Source: Pantoea sp. At-9b (lineage in GTDB: Bacteria > Pseudomonadota > Gammaproteobacteria > Enterobacterales > Enterobacteriaceae). Taken from it: DNA of 64,000 nucleotides. A program made the translations under genes and the position numbers. This document shows, one piece after another, positions 28,359 to 35,619 of the stretch (position 1 is its first letter; every line of letters starts with the position of its first letter). The stretch lies in contig NC_014839.1 in the NCBI RefSeq assembly GCF_000175935.2, positions 1-64,000 of the forward strand, written 5' to 3'. The notes beneath the pieces are model-generated. The model worked only from the letters and a program-made list of their open reading frames with translations, was not told where the DNA came from and did not search any database.

Positions 28359-28760
28359 TTAGTCTTCCGGAATTTCAGCTTCCATAGAGATAACGCCTAT
28401 ATGCTTAAGCATTCCCAAATCAGCCGGTGATGGGCCGCCAATGTTGACCATTCGTCCGTCATGATTAGCCAGAATTGCATGCTCAATCCCTTGAGGAACA
28501 TTGACAGCACAGCCCGCGTAGACAGGTATATCAAGATTATTGGTGTAATCTCTAGCGATGCCTGTTCCCTCAAGCACAAAGATAGTGTCGTCAGAGAATG
28601 CATGCGTATGAGGAGCGTTCGCTTCACCGTTCTCGAGAACAACGTATCCCATCGTCGCTTTCCAGATATTCGTTCCCGGCCATGCAATAAAGCGTGCATC
28701 TTTCGAAATCAGCGGGACCTTCAAGGTGGGTTTATCACGGTGGAAGAGACGAATCGGCAT
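28359..28760 (-). CDS. Small cupin protein (downstream of pair)
   Basis: 133 residues, single double-stranded beta-helix. Cupin motif 1 is HTHAFSDDTIFVLEGTG and motif 2 runs VYAGCAVNVPQGIEHAI, giving three histidines and an acidic residue for a metal. It starts 2 bp after the preceding cupin gene, and the two are divergent in sequence. Small cupins in degradation operons serve as dioxygenases, isomerases or hydrolases; the exact reaction cannot be read. The ATG at 28760 is followed at once by MPIRLFHRD. Confidence 0.78.
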   Translation of the reverse strand: MPIRLFHRDKPTLKVPLISKDARFIAWPGTNIWKATMGYVVLENGEANAPHTHAFSDDTIFVLEGTGIARDYTNNLDIPVYAGCAVNVPQGIEHAILANHDGRMVNIGGPSPADLGMLKHIGVISMEAEIPED

Positions 28761-28761
28761 A

Positions 28762-29178
28762 TTAATGTTCCCCTTGAGATTTTATCTTTTCATACAACTT
28801 ATTATCGGGAGGACAAGGCCCCCCTACAAAATCTACCCCATCATTTCCGGCAGTAATTGTGTAACTTTCGTGTTTATCAATATGGATTATGCTGCCTTCA
28901 ACCAGACTTTGTTGTTCCCCGGTCAAACCGTCTTTGATGTTTCCAGTCCCCTTAAGGACGTAGTAAACACAATCAAAAGGATGCTGCAGGGGAAAAAGAC
29001 TGGCTCCATCTTGCAGCTGGTGATAGTGCATGCTGCGTTTCAGTGAACCATTCCCCGGCCAGAACAGTACCTTGACTGTTCCCTGACCATCCACAATGTG
29101 AAGCTCCGGACAGTCTGTAGCAGAGTCAACCACCTTGACCTGCAGTTCAGTAATGTGATCAGAATATTGCATATTCAT
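28762..29178 (-). CDS. Small cupin protein (upstream of pair)
   Basis: 138 residues. A beta-helix region contains MHYHQLQDGASLFPLQHPFDCVYYVLKGTG, a cupin motif 1 with histidines, then VEGSIIHIDKHESYTI as motif 2. Its end (GGPCPPDN) resembles the end of the next cupin (GGPSPADL), so the two may be an old duplication or act as a heteromer. It lies 15 bp downstream of the FAD monooxygenase gene. A ring-cleavage or tautomerase role after hydroxylation is possible but unproven. Confidence 0.75.
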   Translation of the reverse strand: MNMQYSDHITELQVKVVDSATDCPELHIVDGQGTVKVLFWPGNGSLKRSMHYHQLQDGASLFPLQHPFDCVYYVLKGTGNIKDGLTGEQQSLVEGSIIHIDKHESYTITAGNDGVDFVGGPCPPDNKLYEKIKSQGEH

Positions 29179-29193
29179 CTCCTATCTATACCA

Positions 29194-30408
29194 TTAACTG
29201 AAAAGAACGTTACTTATCTCACTCAACTCAATACCGGTGTACCTGACGACTTCTTCCGCCGAAACAGGTTTGCCATTGTCAGACTGTCTATCTCCTTCAC
29301 ATTGCAAGTATGTTCCAAGTTTTCTAGCCCAGTTGACGGCATTTTTACCGGCCATGACACGGTCTGATGAATATTTTTCCAGTGCTTCAGGAATGTCTTC
29401 ATGCGCCTCCAATGCTTCAAATAAAGCAACGGCATCAGCAGCTGCCTTACTAACACCTGCACCGCAATGAGGCCTGGCAACAAATGCGGCATCACCAACT
29501 AACGTAACTCTTCCAAAGTTGAGATTTTCATTTTCAAGATCGAAAATGGGCTGTACAAAGAGCGACTTCATTGCAGGAATAGTGCGCGCAAACAGAGGAG
29601 GTAATAAAAGAGCCGTTTTGCGTATGTTGTTAATAACGTCAGTACGTATCAAATGAGGCGGGATACCAGTGGGATAATGAACCCCGTCTGAACCGGTTAA
29701 GATGTCATACAGCTCATTTTTTGGTGCCGGGCGGTACCACATCATATTGAAGCGTCGCGTGCCAACTTCAATCGATCCCCCTGGACCCGCTACAGGATAA
29801 GCAACAGCTTCCTCGTTGTTTAAAAAACCAAAACTAAAACTGCTGAAGTCATCAATGGATAACTCAGACGGAAACTCATTTTCCTCCAGCATACCGCGCC
29901 ATGCTACGTACCCTGCATAGGTGGGCTTAATTTCAGGGGCTACGTTTTCACGAACGCTTGAGTGTATGCCATCAGCCCCAATCACCAAACTCGCCTGGTG
30001 CACCTCACCGGTGCTTAGACGGACTTTGGTGAAGTCAGGTTCGCTAATAACGCTTTCAACCATAGCGCCTTTGTGGAAGATGCCTGCGGGAAGTGCGGTC
30101 AGCAAACTTTCATAAAGTAGCCCCCAGGAGGTAGTTGTCTGAGCATATTCACAGCGCGCTACTACTGAGCCGTCCGGATAATAGCCAATCCTGTTGTTAA
30201 TACCGATGCCAAGTTCTTTGCTGACATCGACTCCTGAGAGTTCCAGTGCATGACGGAGTGTCCTTTGCATGGCAATACCAGCACCACGGGCCTCCAGCCC
30301 CTTAGAGGAACGCTCAAAGAGTTTCACATTCCAACCATGGCGAACAAGAATGTTCGCAGTAAGTAAACCGGCTATAGACCCGCCCACTACGATCGCGCTT
30401 CGCTTCAT
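29194..30408 (-). CDS. FAD-dependent aromatic/heterocycle hydroxylase (dihydroxypyridine-hydroxylase type)
   Basis: 404 residues, class A flavoprotein monooxygenase. The ADP-binding fold is VVGGSIAGLLTANIL. The second FAD motif is GDAAFVARPHCGAGVSKAAADA, the variant seen in 2,6-dihydroxypyridine 3-hydroxylases; most members instead have GDAAH...GQG. The substrate-domain stretch AGYVAWRGMLEENEFPSE and FNMMWYRPAP also fit that group. Expected reaction: NAD(P)H- and O2-dependent ring hydroxylation of an electron-rich N-heterocycle. The ATG has ACAGGAGT upstream. It lies 34 bp after the amidohydrolase gene, which parallels pyridine pathways where hydroxylation leads to an amide. HpxO-like urate hydroxylase is an alternative reading. 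Confidence 0.85.
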   Translation of the reverse strand: MKRSAIVVGGSIAGLLTANILVRHGWNVKLFERSSKGLEARGAGIAMQRTLRHALELSGVDVSKELGIGINNRIGYYPDGSVVARCEYAQTTTSWGLLYESLLTALPAGIFHKGAMVESVISEPDFTKVRLSTGEVHQASLVIGADGIHSSVRENVAPEIKPTYAGYVAWRGMLEENEFPSELSIDDFSSFSFGFLNNEEAVAYPVAGPGGSIEVGTRRFNMMWYRPAPKNELYDILTGSDGVHYPTGIPPHLIRTDVINNIRKTALLLPPLFARTIPAMKSLFVQPIFDLENENLNFGRVTLVGDAAFVARPHCGAGVSKAAADAVALFEALEAHEDIPEALEKYSSDRVMAGKNAVNWARKLGTYLQCEGDRQSDNGKPVSAEEVVRYTGIELSEISNVLFS

Positions 30409-30442
30409 AATGACTCCTGTTAAATTTGACTGATTAACTTAC

Positions 30443-31078
30443 CTATTGATGACGGTTTTCAATCTTGGCCATCGTTTCCAGGGACGTCAGAACATCACCG
30501 TATTTAAGGCTTATATCAATCAGACTCTGATGGTGAGAAGCTTCAACACGATCCATTACAGCATCACTTACAACCACTGGCCTGAAACCTGATTGACAGG
30601 CATCAACAGCTGTGGCTCTTACGCATCCGCTTGTGGTGCAGCCTGTAATGATCAACGTATCAATCTGTTTCGCGATCAGTCGGGACGTTAAATCAGTGCC
30701 AAAAAAGCAGCTTGCGAATTTTTTCACGATAACTGCATCCTCAGGACGGCGGTCAAGACGATAATCTACTTCACTACCTTTTAGATTGGATGCCAGAGTA
30801 GTGAGACCACCAATCTTGTTGATCCAAATTCCAGCATCCTCAAGCTCATGCCCGTCATACCGTATAGTTGAGAACAACACCGGCACATCATTCTTTCTGG
30901 CAAAACTGATAATGGAGTTGGTAATAATGATTTGCCGATCTGCTTTGCCTCCTAGAGGTGCGCTGGGGTCGGTAAAAGCATTCACAAAGTCGACGATTAA
31001 CAGAGCCGGACGTTTACCAAAGCCAATACTCTTTGCAAAACCTCTTTCCTGCAGAGAAATCTTTTCATTTTCGTTCAA
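30443..31078 (-). CDS. Isochorismatase-fold amidohydrolase (N-carbamoylsarcosinase/maleamate-amidase type)
   Basis: About 211 residues. Family signature IGFGKRPALLIVDFVNAFTDP carries the catalytic Asp, VKKFASCFFGTDL the Lys, and GCTTSGCVRATAVDA the nucleophilic Cys. The IGFGKRPALL start is typical of the N-carbamoylsarcosine amidohydrolase and maleamate amidohydrolase (NicF) branch and not of siderophore isochorismatases. Likely releases ammonia from an amide produced by ring cleavage. No ATG is in frame; I place the start at the TTG at 31078, preceded by GAAGGGG about 8 bases upstream (the frame is open to another TTG at 31129). First gene of the long leftward operon. Confidence 0.85.
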   Translation of the reverse strand: MNENEKISLQERGFAKSIGFGKRPALLIVDFVNAFTDPSAPLGGKADRQIIITNSIISFARKNDVPVLFSTIRYDGHELEDAGIWINKIGGLTTLASNLKGSEVDYRLDRRPEDAVIVKKFASCFFGTDLTSRLIAKQIDTLIITGCTTSGCVRATAVDACQSGFRPVVVSDAVMDRVEASHHQSLIDISLKYGDVLTSLETMAKIENRHQ

Positions 31079-31240
31079 AATATCCGCCCCTTCTAAATTA
31101 AATACTTTCCATCTCGTAGCTGGTAACAAAAATAATACAACTACAAATTAAAGTGACAAGGGACGAAAGCTAAAATTAACAATTCGAATTCATCGAATAA
31201 TTAAATAAATGTGATTTTGAATAAGATAAATCGATAGTTA

Positions 31241-31257
31241 AGCACCACATTGGAGTT
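31241..31257. promoter_or_regulatory. NtrC-like binding site 1
   Basis: AGCACCA CAT TGGAGTT, 10 of 14 informative positions match the NtrC consensus; the left half is nearly perfect. Confidence 0.45.
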
Positions 31258-31272
31258 CCATAATTGATCAGG

Positions 31273-31289
31273 TGCGACTTAATGGTGCA
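31273..31289. promoter_or_regulatory. NtrC-like binding site 2
   Basis: TGCGACT TAA TGGTGCA, 11 of 14 positions; the right half is perfect. It is 32 bp from site 1, about three helical turns, which places both on one face of the DNA. Confidence 0.55.
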
Positions 31290-31468
31290 ATATATGTCAT
31301 CAAAGCACACCCCCTCAAGAGATAACAATTCCATTTGCACATTCAATAAAATAAGGGTACTTGTAAGTCCTATTCAGCCTCATGAAGTAGAAACTTGTCA
31401 TGAATTGTCTTAAATAAACAACCAAGAGTCCTTAATAAGGTATACTCCAGTGATATTAGGAAACCATA

Positions 31469-31843
31469 ATGATTATGAATGACCCTAAAACAGTTAGAGA
31501 GATCACAGATATCGTAAAAGCCTATGATAAAGCTCTTATAGAAAATGATCTGGATGCCATCAACGCATTTTTCCTGAATTCAGAGGAAATCGTTCGCTAC
31601 GGACCTAATGAAAACTTATACGGTGCAAAAGCCATTGCGGCATTTAGGGCTGCTCGTCCAGCAGGACCTAAACCCAGAAGTGTGACAGCAATCCATGTCA
31701 TAGTGACAGGTAAAGATCATGCAATTGCACATACTGAATTTTTCACCCCTGACTCAGATAAATGTGGAAGACAGACGCAATGCTGGTCTCGATTCCCTGA
31801 TGGATGGAAAATAATTGGCGCTCATGTGTCATATATATCCTGA
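31469..31843 (+). CDS. AtzH/HpxZ-like (DUF3225) small protein
   Basis: 124 residues, SnoaL-like cone fold. The segments IVKAYDKALIENDLDAINAFF, then VRYGPNENLYGAKAIAAFRAARP and the ending QTQCWSRFPDGWKIIGAHVS are the AtzH/HpxZ pattern. In known systems these small proteins accompany amidases in cyanuric-acid (AtzH) or oxalurate (HpxZ) breakdown. It thus points to hydrolysis of a urea- or amide-containing intermediate. AGGA lies 10 bases before the ATG. It is transcribed away from the leftward operon and shares the NtrC-type regulatory gap with it. Confidence 0.8.
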   Translation: MIMNDPKTVREITDIVKAYDKALIENDLDAINAFFLNSEEIVRYGPNENLYGAKAIAAFRAARPAGPKPRSVTAIHVIVTGKDHAIAHTEFFTPDSDKCGRQTQCWSRFPDGWKIIGAHVSYIS

Positions 31844-31921
31844 CATACAAGTTTAATTGGCATCCCCTCTCATGAGGGGAGATAACTGTCCTGTATAAAA
31901 AAGGATTTTAAATGGAAGAAT

Positions 31922-31966
31922 AAACCCGAAGGTTGAGGATAACTAAAAAAGGTCCTTACGGGTTTT
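31922..31966 (+). terminator. Terminator after the AtzH-like gene
   Basis: Stem AACCCGAAGG / CCTTACGGGTT (one bulged base) with a 21-base loop, followed by TTTTT. A weaker hairpin CCCCT...AGGGG lies just upstream at 31864-31880. Confidence 0.6.
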
Positions 31967-31975
31967 TCATTAAGT

Positions 31976-32758
31976 TCACCGCTGTTTTAATCCATTTAGT
32001 CTATATTGTTCAGGGGTTTTTCCTGTAAATCTTTTAAACATAACAATAAAGGCTGAGGGTGTTGTATATCCTAATTCCAGAGCAATCCGCTGAACAGTCA
32101 GTCCCGCTTCGAGGGATTCAATTGCGTGCATAAACTTAAGTCTTGAACGCCACTCACCAAATGAGATACCCAGCTCTCGCTGGCAGCGTCTTTCAAGAGT
32201 TCGGGACGTCATATGTAGTTGCTCTGCAAAATCTTCAACAGACCGACGATCTCCCGGATTCAACTGCAGCTCCTTAATTACACTGTTAAGTTCATCTGAC
32301 ACCGCATAAGGGAGATAGGTTTCGTGGGGTTTTATATGCAGGATTTGATCCAGTGCCACCTGTGCCATTCTCAAGTCCTCCTCTGTCTCTGGTACCCTTA
32401 CGTCACGCAATGCAAAATCATCAAGGATGGCATGCAGCACGGGGCTGACATTTAGCGTGGTGGGTTTTGAGGGGAGTCGGTTCGAGAGCTTTAACGAGAT
32501 GTATACCGTTCGATAGACAAGGTCTCTGGAGGCAAAGGAGAAATGGTCAGCAAAAGGGGGGATCCATACAGCATACTGAGAAGGCGACAAGAATCGGATA
32601 CCGTCAATTTCGAGGTGCATTACACCATGCGAGACATAGTTTAGCTGACCCCAGGGGTGCGCATGCGTCTTCCATTCCATTGCTGGCAGGCGATCGTGCC
32701 TGAAATAGAGGTCACCAGGAAACTCCTGCAAATGGGGTATCTCACCTTCGATCATCAT
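31976..32758 (-). CDS. AraC-family regulator with cupin sensor domain
   Basis: 260 residues. The N-terminal cupin half is HAHPWGQLNYVSHGVMHLEIDG and the C-terminal double HTH contains FAEQLHMTSRTLERRCQRELG and IALELGYTTPSAFIVMFKRFTGKTPEQYR. The arrangement resembles the NimR (YeaM) type, which controls a divergent efflux gene. Here too a transporter gene (EamA) starts divergently 101 bp away. Control of that exporter is therefore the simplest inference. Confidence 0.87.
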   Translation of the reverse strand: MMIEGEIPHLQEFPGDLYFRHDRLPAMEWKTHAHPWGQLNYVSHGVMHLEIDGIRFLSPSQYAVWIPPFADHFSFASRDLVYRTVYISLKLSNRLPSKPTTLNVSPVLHAILDDFALRDVRVPETEEDLRMAQVALDQILHIKPHETYLPYAVSDELNSVIKELQLNPGDRRSVEDFAEQLHMTSRTLERRCQRELGISFGEWRSRLKFMHAIESLEAGLTVQRIALELGYTTPSAFIVMFKRFTGKTPEQYRLNGLKQR

Positions 32759-32859
32759 ATGTCTTCTCCTGTGTACACTTTGTCTATAAATGAGTATATC
32801 AACATTTATGGACGCCTGTTATGTTGTATACGTTATTTTGAATACAGGCAAGAAAGACC

Positions 32860-33792
32860 ATGGATTACATTTTTCCACTACTCGCTGCCATTCTATGGGG
32901 CGCGAACATTGTTATTACAAAAATGGCCTCAGGCCTAATTTCCCCCAATGAAATAAGTTTTCTTCGTTGGTTCCTTGCTACGATTGTACTGACTCCTTTT
33001 GTCATTCGACCTTTAATTACTCATGCATCAATATTACGCCAGAACCTTGGGAAGATCTTTATATTAGGTGTCTTAGGTGGTGTTATTTTCCAATGCCTCG
33101 CCTATTACGCTGCAGCCTACACATCAGCAATGAACATGGGCATCATTCAGGCTCTAATGCCATTAATGGCGATCATCCTGGCCAGCATGCTTTTCCGTAC
33201 CATGCCGGGAATGAATACAGTCGCAGGGGCGGTCATTTCTCTTGCAGGAGTGCTGATCGTAATTTCTGGTGGCCATATCAGCCAGCTGATAAGCCACGGT
33301 CTGAATTTGGGTGACGGGATGATGCTGCTCGGTGCCTTTGCTATGGCAGTGTATAATGTCTTGCTTAAACGTTGGCACATTGAAGTTCCGTTATCGGTGT
33401 CTTTATATCTTCAGGCTGTCGCTGCGTGTATTGTTTTACTGCCGGTCTATCTGCTTTCTGAAAAGCATGCACTGACAATGGCGACCTCCGGTATGGTGCT
33501 TTATTCTGCGATCGGCGCCTCTGTTCTGGCACCGCTTACATGGATGGCAGGTTCGCGTCGCCTGGGCCCATCACGTGTATCATTATTTTTCAATCTGATA
33601 CCCGTATTCACAGCAATCATGGCTGCTGTGTTTTTATCAGAAAAATTCACGTGGTCACTGATTTCAGGGGGTGTACTGGCGTTAGGCGGTGTTATTTACG
33701 TTGAGATAACAAGGAAATTCTCGACCGCTAATAAAGATCAAAGTGAAGTCATTGAAGATAAGGATAATAAAAAAGCGCACAAATTTTCATAA
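32860..33792 (+). CDS. EamA/DMT-superfamily transporter (1)
   Basis: 310 residues with about ten membrane helices in two EamA repeats. The first repeat starts LLAAILWGANIVITKMASG and the second around DGMMLLGAFAMAVYNVLLKRW, ending near GGVLALGGVIYVEI. Members export amino acids, purines or other metabolites across the inner membrane. The ATG follows AAGAAAG. Divergent from the AraC regulator, and its own terminator follows, so it is a single-gene unit. It may export a toxic intermediate. Confidence 0.88.
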   Translation: MDYIFPLLAAILWGANIVITKMASGLISPNEISFLRWFLATIVLTPFVIRPLITHASILRQNLGKIFILGVLGGVIFQCLAYYAAAYTSAMNMGIIQALMPLMAIILASMLFRTMPGMNTVAGAVISLAGVLIVISGGHISQLISHGLNLGDGMMLLGAFAMAVYNVLLKRWHIEVPLSVSLYLQAVAACIVLLPVYLLSEKHALTMATSGMVLYSAIGASVLAPLTWMAGSRRLGPSRVSLFFNLIPVFTAIMAAVFLSEKFTWSLISGGVLALGGVIYVEITRKFSTANKDQSEVIEDKDNKKAHKFS

Positions 33793-33828
33793 TCCTTTGT
33801 TGCGTTAATCTGTTGTGATGTATTTATG

Positions 33829-33852
33829 CCACCTGCCCGGGTGGATTTTTTA
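33829..33852 (+). terminator. Rho-independent terminator after EamA (1)
   Basis: Stem CCACC/GGTGG with loop TGCCCG and a run of T. Confidence 0.75.
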
Positions 33853-34213
33853 TTTTCTTTAAGCTTCAATTATTCAAATTTATATCGCACCATTACCGAT
33901 CGCCAACATAGTGCAAAAATATTAAAACGCACCATAATGGTGAGTTCGCCTTTCCAAATAACATCCTATCCATCTGATTTAATTGATAAAAAATAAAATT
34001 GGACATTCGATATTTTTGAGGTGACACCGAAAGATTATTATGATTATATTCATCATGCAGATGGCCAGAATTAATTTACATGACCTCATTTAAAATGTAG
34101 TCGTTATATTCTTGTCGGTTGTTAACGTTAGAATAAAATTGCTGCATACAGAACTATGATTTCTGAATGCTGTTTTCACCGTTGTTTATGAGTTTCGACT
34201 CCACAGAGGAAAG
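33853..34213. promoter_or_regulatory. Upstream region of the nitrilase gene
   Basis: About 360 AT-rich bases with no gene. It contains one NtrC-like dyad at 33928-33944 and a half-site CGCACCA at about 33885. I searched for a GG-N10-GC sigma-54 element and did not find one. The ribosome-binding site AGAGGAAAG precedes the ATG. Confidence 0.5.
33928..33944. promoter_or_regulatory. NtrC-like binding site 3
   Basis: CGCACCA TAA TGGTGAG, 11 of 14 positions match the NtrC consensus, with near-perfect symmetry in the inner bases. It lies about 280 bp upstream of the nitrilase start. Confidence 0.5.
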
Positions 34214-35164
34214 ATGATGACAAATTCTTCTCGTCAGGAATTTAAGAAAATACGCGTTGCCGGCGTGCAGGCTGCTCCTGTTTTTCTCGATCTGAATGGA
34301 ACGACAGAGAAAGCCTGTGAACTGATTCTCGAAGCTGGGCGTAAAGGAGCCGAACTTATCGCGTTTCCTGAAGCTTTTATACCCACATTTCCGAACTGGT
34401 ATGAAACGCTGGCAGAGTCACCAAAAGCACGTGAACTAGACAAGCGTCTTTTCCTCGAATCTGTGGAGATGGATGGCGAACATATGAAAGCCATCGCTGA
34501 GGCATGTGCCAAAGCGAATATCAATGCTGTAGTCGGTATTAATGAACGTAGTCCGATGACAAACGGCAGTATGCATAACACGCAGGTACACATCACCCGT
34601 GATGGTATCATTGCAGGAAAACATCAAAAGTACGTACCTACAACTGGAGAACGTCAGGTCCATACGCCAGGAAAAACTGGTCACTACAACACCTTCAGAA
34701 CAAATTTCGGTGTAGTGTCAGGCCTGATCTGTGGAGAAAACTCCAACATGCTGGGAATGTATGCAGCCGCAGTTAATTACCCGGTCGTACATGTTGGATC
34801 ATGGCCAATGTACTTCCATCCTTACTTCCATATGCAACACGCCATTTTAACCGCTACTGCGGGGCTTGCTTACTCACTGAAATGCTTCGTCGTGAATGCA
34901 GTGTCAAGAATCACCCCTGAATACATTGATGCTGTGGCTGAAACGGAAGAGCAACGCGTTTTCCTGGAAGAGCAACGCGCATATCTTCCCGGTGCCTCAA
35001 TTCTCGACCCTTCAGGAAATTTAATTATTGATGGTACAGGTATGGACGAAGAACTTCTCTTCGCGGATATTAACCTGGAAGACGTTATCATTCCTAAGCT
35101 CATCATTGATACCGCAGGTCATTATAATCGCCCGGAATTATTTGCACCTCTCTTCCAGAAATGA
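34214..35164 (+). CDS. Nitrilase (C-N hydrolase family)
   Basis: 316 residues. Catalytic triad visible as Glu53 in LIAFPEAFIP, Lys139 in KHQKYVPT and Cys173 in SGLICGENSN. The CGEN neighbourhood and the length match true nitrilases (aliphatic/arylaceto-type), which turn R-CN into the acid plus ammonia; amidases and carbamoylases of the superfamily look different there. The GSWPMYFHPYFH stretch also belongs to the nitrilase branch. Free-standing with its own terminator and an NtrC-like site far upstream, consistent with use of nitriles as nitrogen source. The exact substrate cannot be read. Confidence 0.9.
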   Translation: MMTNSSRQEFKKIRVAGVQAAPVFLDLNGTTEKACELILEAGRKGAELIAFPEAFIPTFPNWYETLAESPKARELDKRLFLESVEMDGEHMKAIAEACAKANINAVVGINERSPMTNGSMHNTQVHITRDGIIAGKHQKYVPTTGERQVHTPGKTGHYNTFRTNFGVVSGLICGENSNMLGMYAAAVNYPVVHVGSWPMYFHPYFHMQHAILTATAGLAYSLKCFVVNAVSRITPEYIDAVAETEEQRVFLEEQRAYLPGASILDPSGNLIIDGTGMDEELLFADINLEDVIIPKLIIDTAGHYNRPELFAPLFQK

Positions 35165-35170
35165 TTTCTT

Positions 35171-35194
35171 AAGGCACCCAAGGGTGCCTTTTTT
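35171..35194 (+). terminator. Strong terminator after nitrilase
   Basis: Stem AAGGCACCC/GGGTGCCTT with loop AA, running into six T. Classic rho-independent structure. Confidence 0.92.
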
Positions 35195-35351
35195 ATTCCC
35201 CTCGCGTCACACACCTTCAAGTAAAAATTTCTCAACAAAGTATTCAGGTTCATTTAACTGCGTTTTACGCTTTAATTTAGTGCTTGACCGCGCAATTTCA
35301 TCGCAAAAAATAAAGATAAAAAACATGTAGTTATTGTTTTCATAAAATTTT

Positions 35352-35368
35352 TGCACCAATTTAATGCA
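35352..35368. promoter_or_regulatory. NtrC-like enhancer site 4
   Basis: TGCACCA ATT TAATGCA, 12 of 14 positions match TGCACCA-N3-TGGTGCA. It sits about 130 bp upstream of the sigma-54 promoter. Confidence 0.7.
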
Positions 35369-35488
35369 CTCAAACACTCATCTTGAAAAATCACCATTGA
35401 CTTCATTGGTAACGACTATTTAAACGTCCTAAAAAAACATCAAACTGTCGCAATTTAAATATTATAAATCTCACTTTCTTTCAAAACT

Positions 35489-35504
35489 TGGCACAGGCAT
35501 TGCA
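35489..35504 (+). promoter_or_regulatory. Sigma-54 (RpoN) promoter
   Basis: TGGCACAGGCATTGCA: the -24 GG and -12 GC are exactly 10 bp apart and both flanking boxes match the consensus TGGCAC-N5-TTGCA. Transcription should start near 35515, about 105 bp before the EamA(2) ATG. Confidence 0.88.
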
Positions 35505-35619
35505 AAATAATCAATTCACTCTCTGCTAATGACATCAAAGGGCTTTCTATGATCTTGGTTAATTGGCGGAAAGTAAATTCAACGTTGTAACGAACTAACT
35601 TTAATACTGGGGTTTAGAT

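Larger units (their letters stand above)
31079..31468. promoter_or_regulatory. Divergent promoter region with NtrC-type sites
   Basis: About 390 AT-rich bases between the start of the twelve-gene leftward operon and the rightward AtzH-like gene. Two dyads resembling the NtrC consensus (TGCACCA-N3-TGGTGCA) lie at 31241 and 31273, 32 bp apart. No sigma-54 -24/-12 pair was found on either strand, so the promoter class is open. Confidence 0.55.
35195..35619. promoter_or_regulatory. Regulatory region of the EamA(2)-isochorismatase operon
   Basis: About 425 bp without a gene. It carries an NtrC-type dyad at 35352 and a sigma-54 promoter at 35489, giving the enhancer-plus-promoter layout of nitrogen-regulated operons (about 130 bp apart). 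Confidence 0.75.

Noticed and set aside
30443..31078. EntB/DhbB-type isochorismatase feeding the siderophore
   Set aside because: The sequence belongs to the carbamoylsarcosinase/maleamate amidase branch, has no aryl carrier domain and sits in the catabolic operon; salicylate comes from the YbtS-type synthase.
33945..34213. Possible sigma-54 promoter before the nitrilase
   Set aside because: GG or GC elements occur but none with the required 10-bp spacing and flanking consensus.
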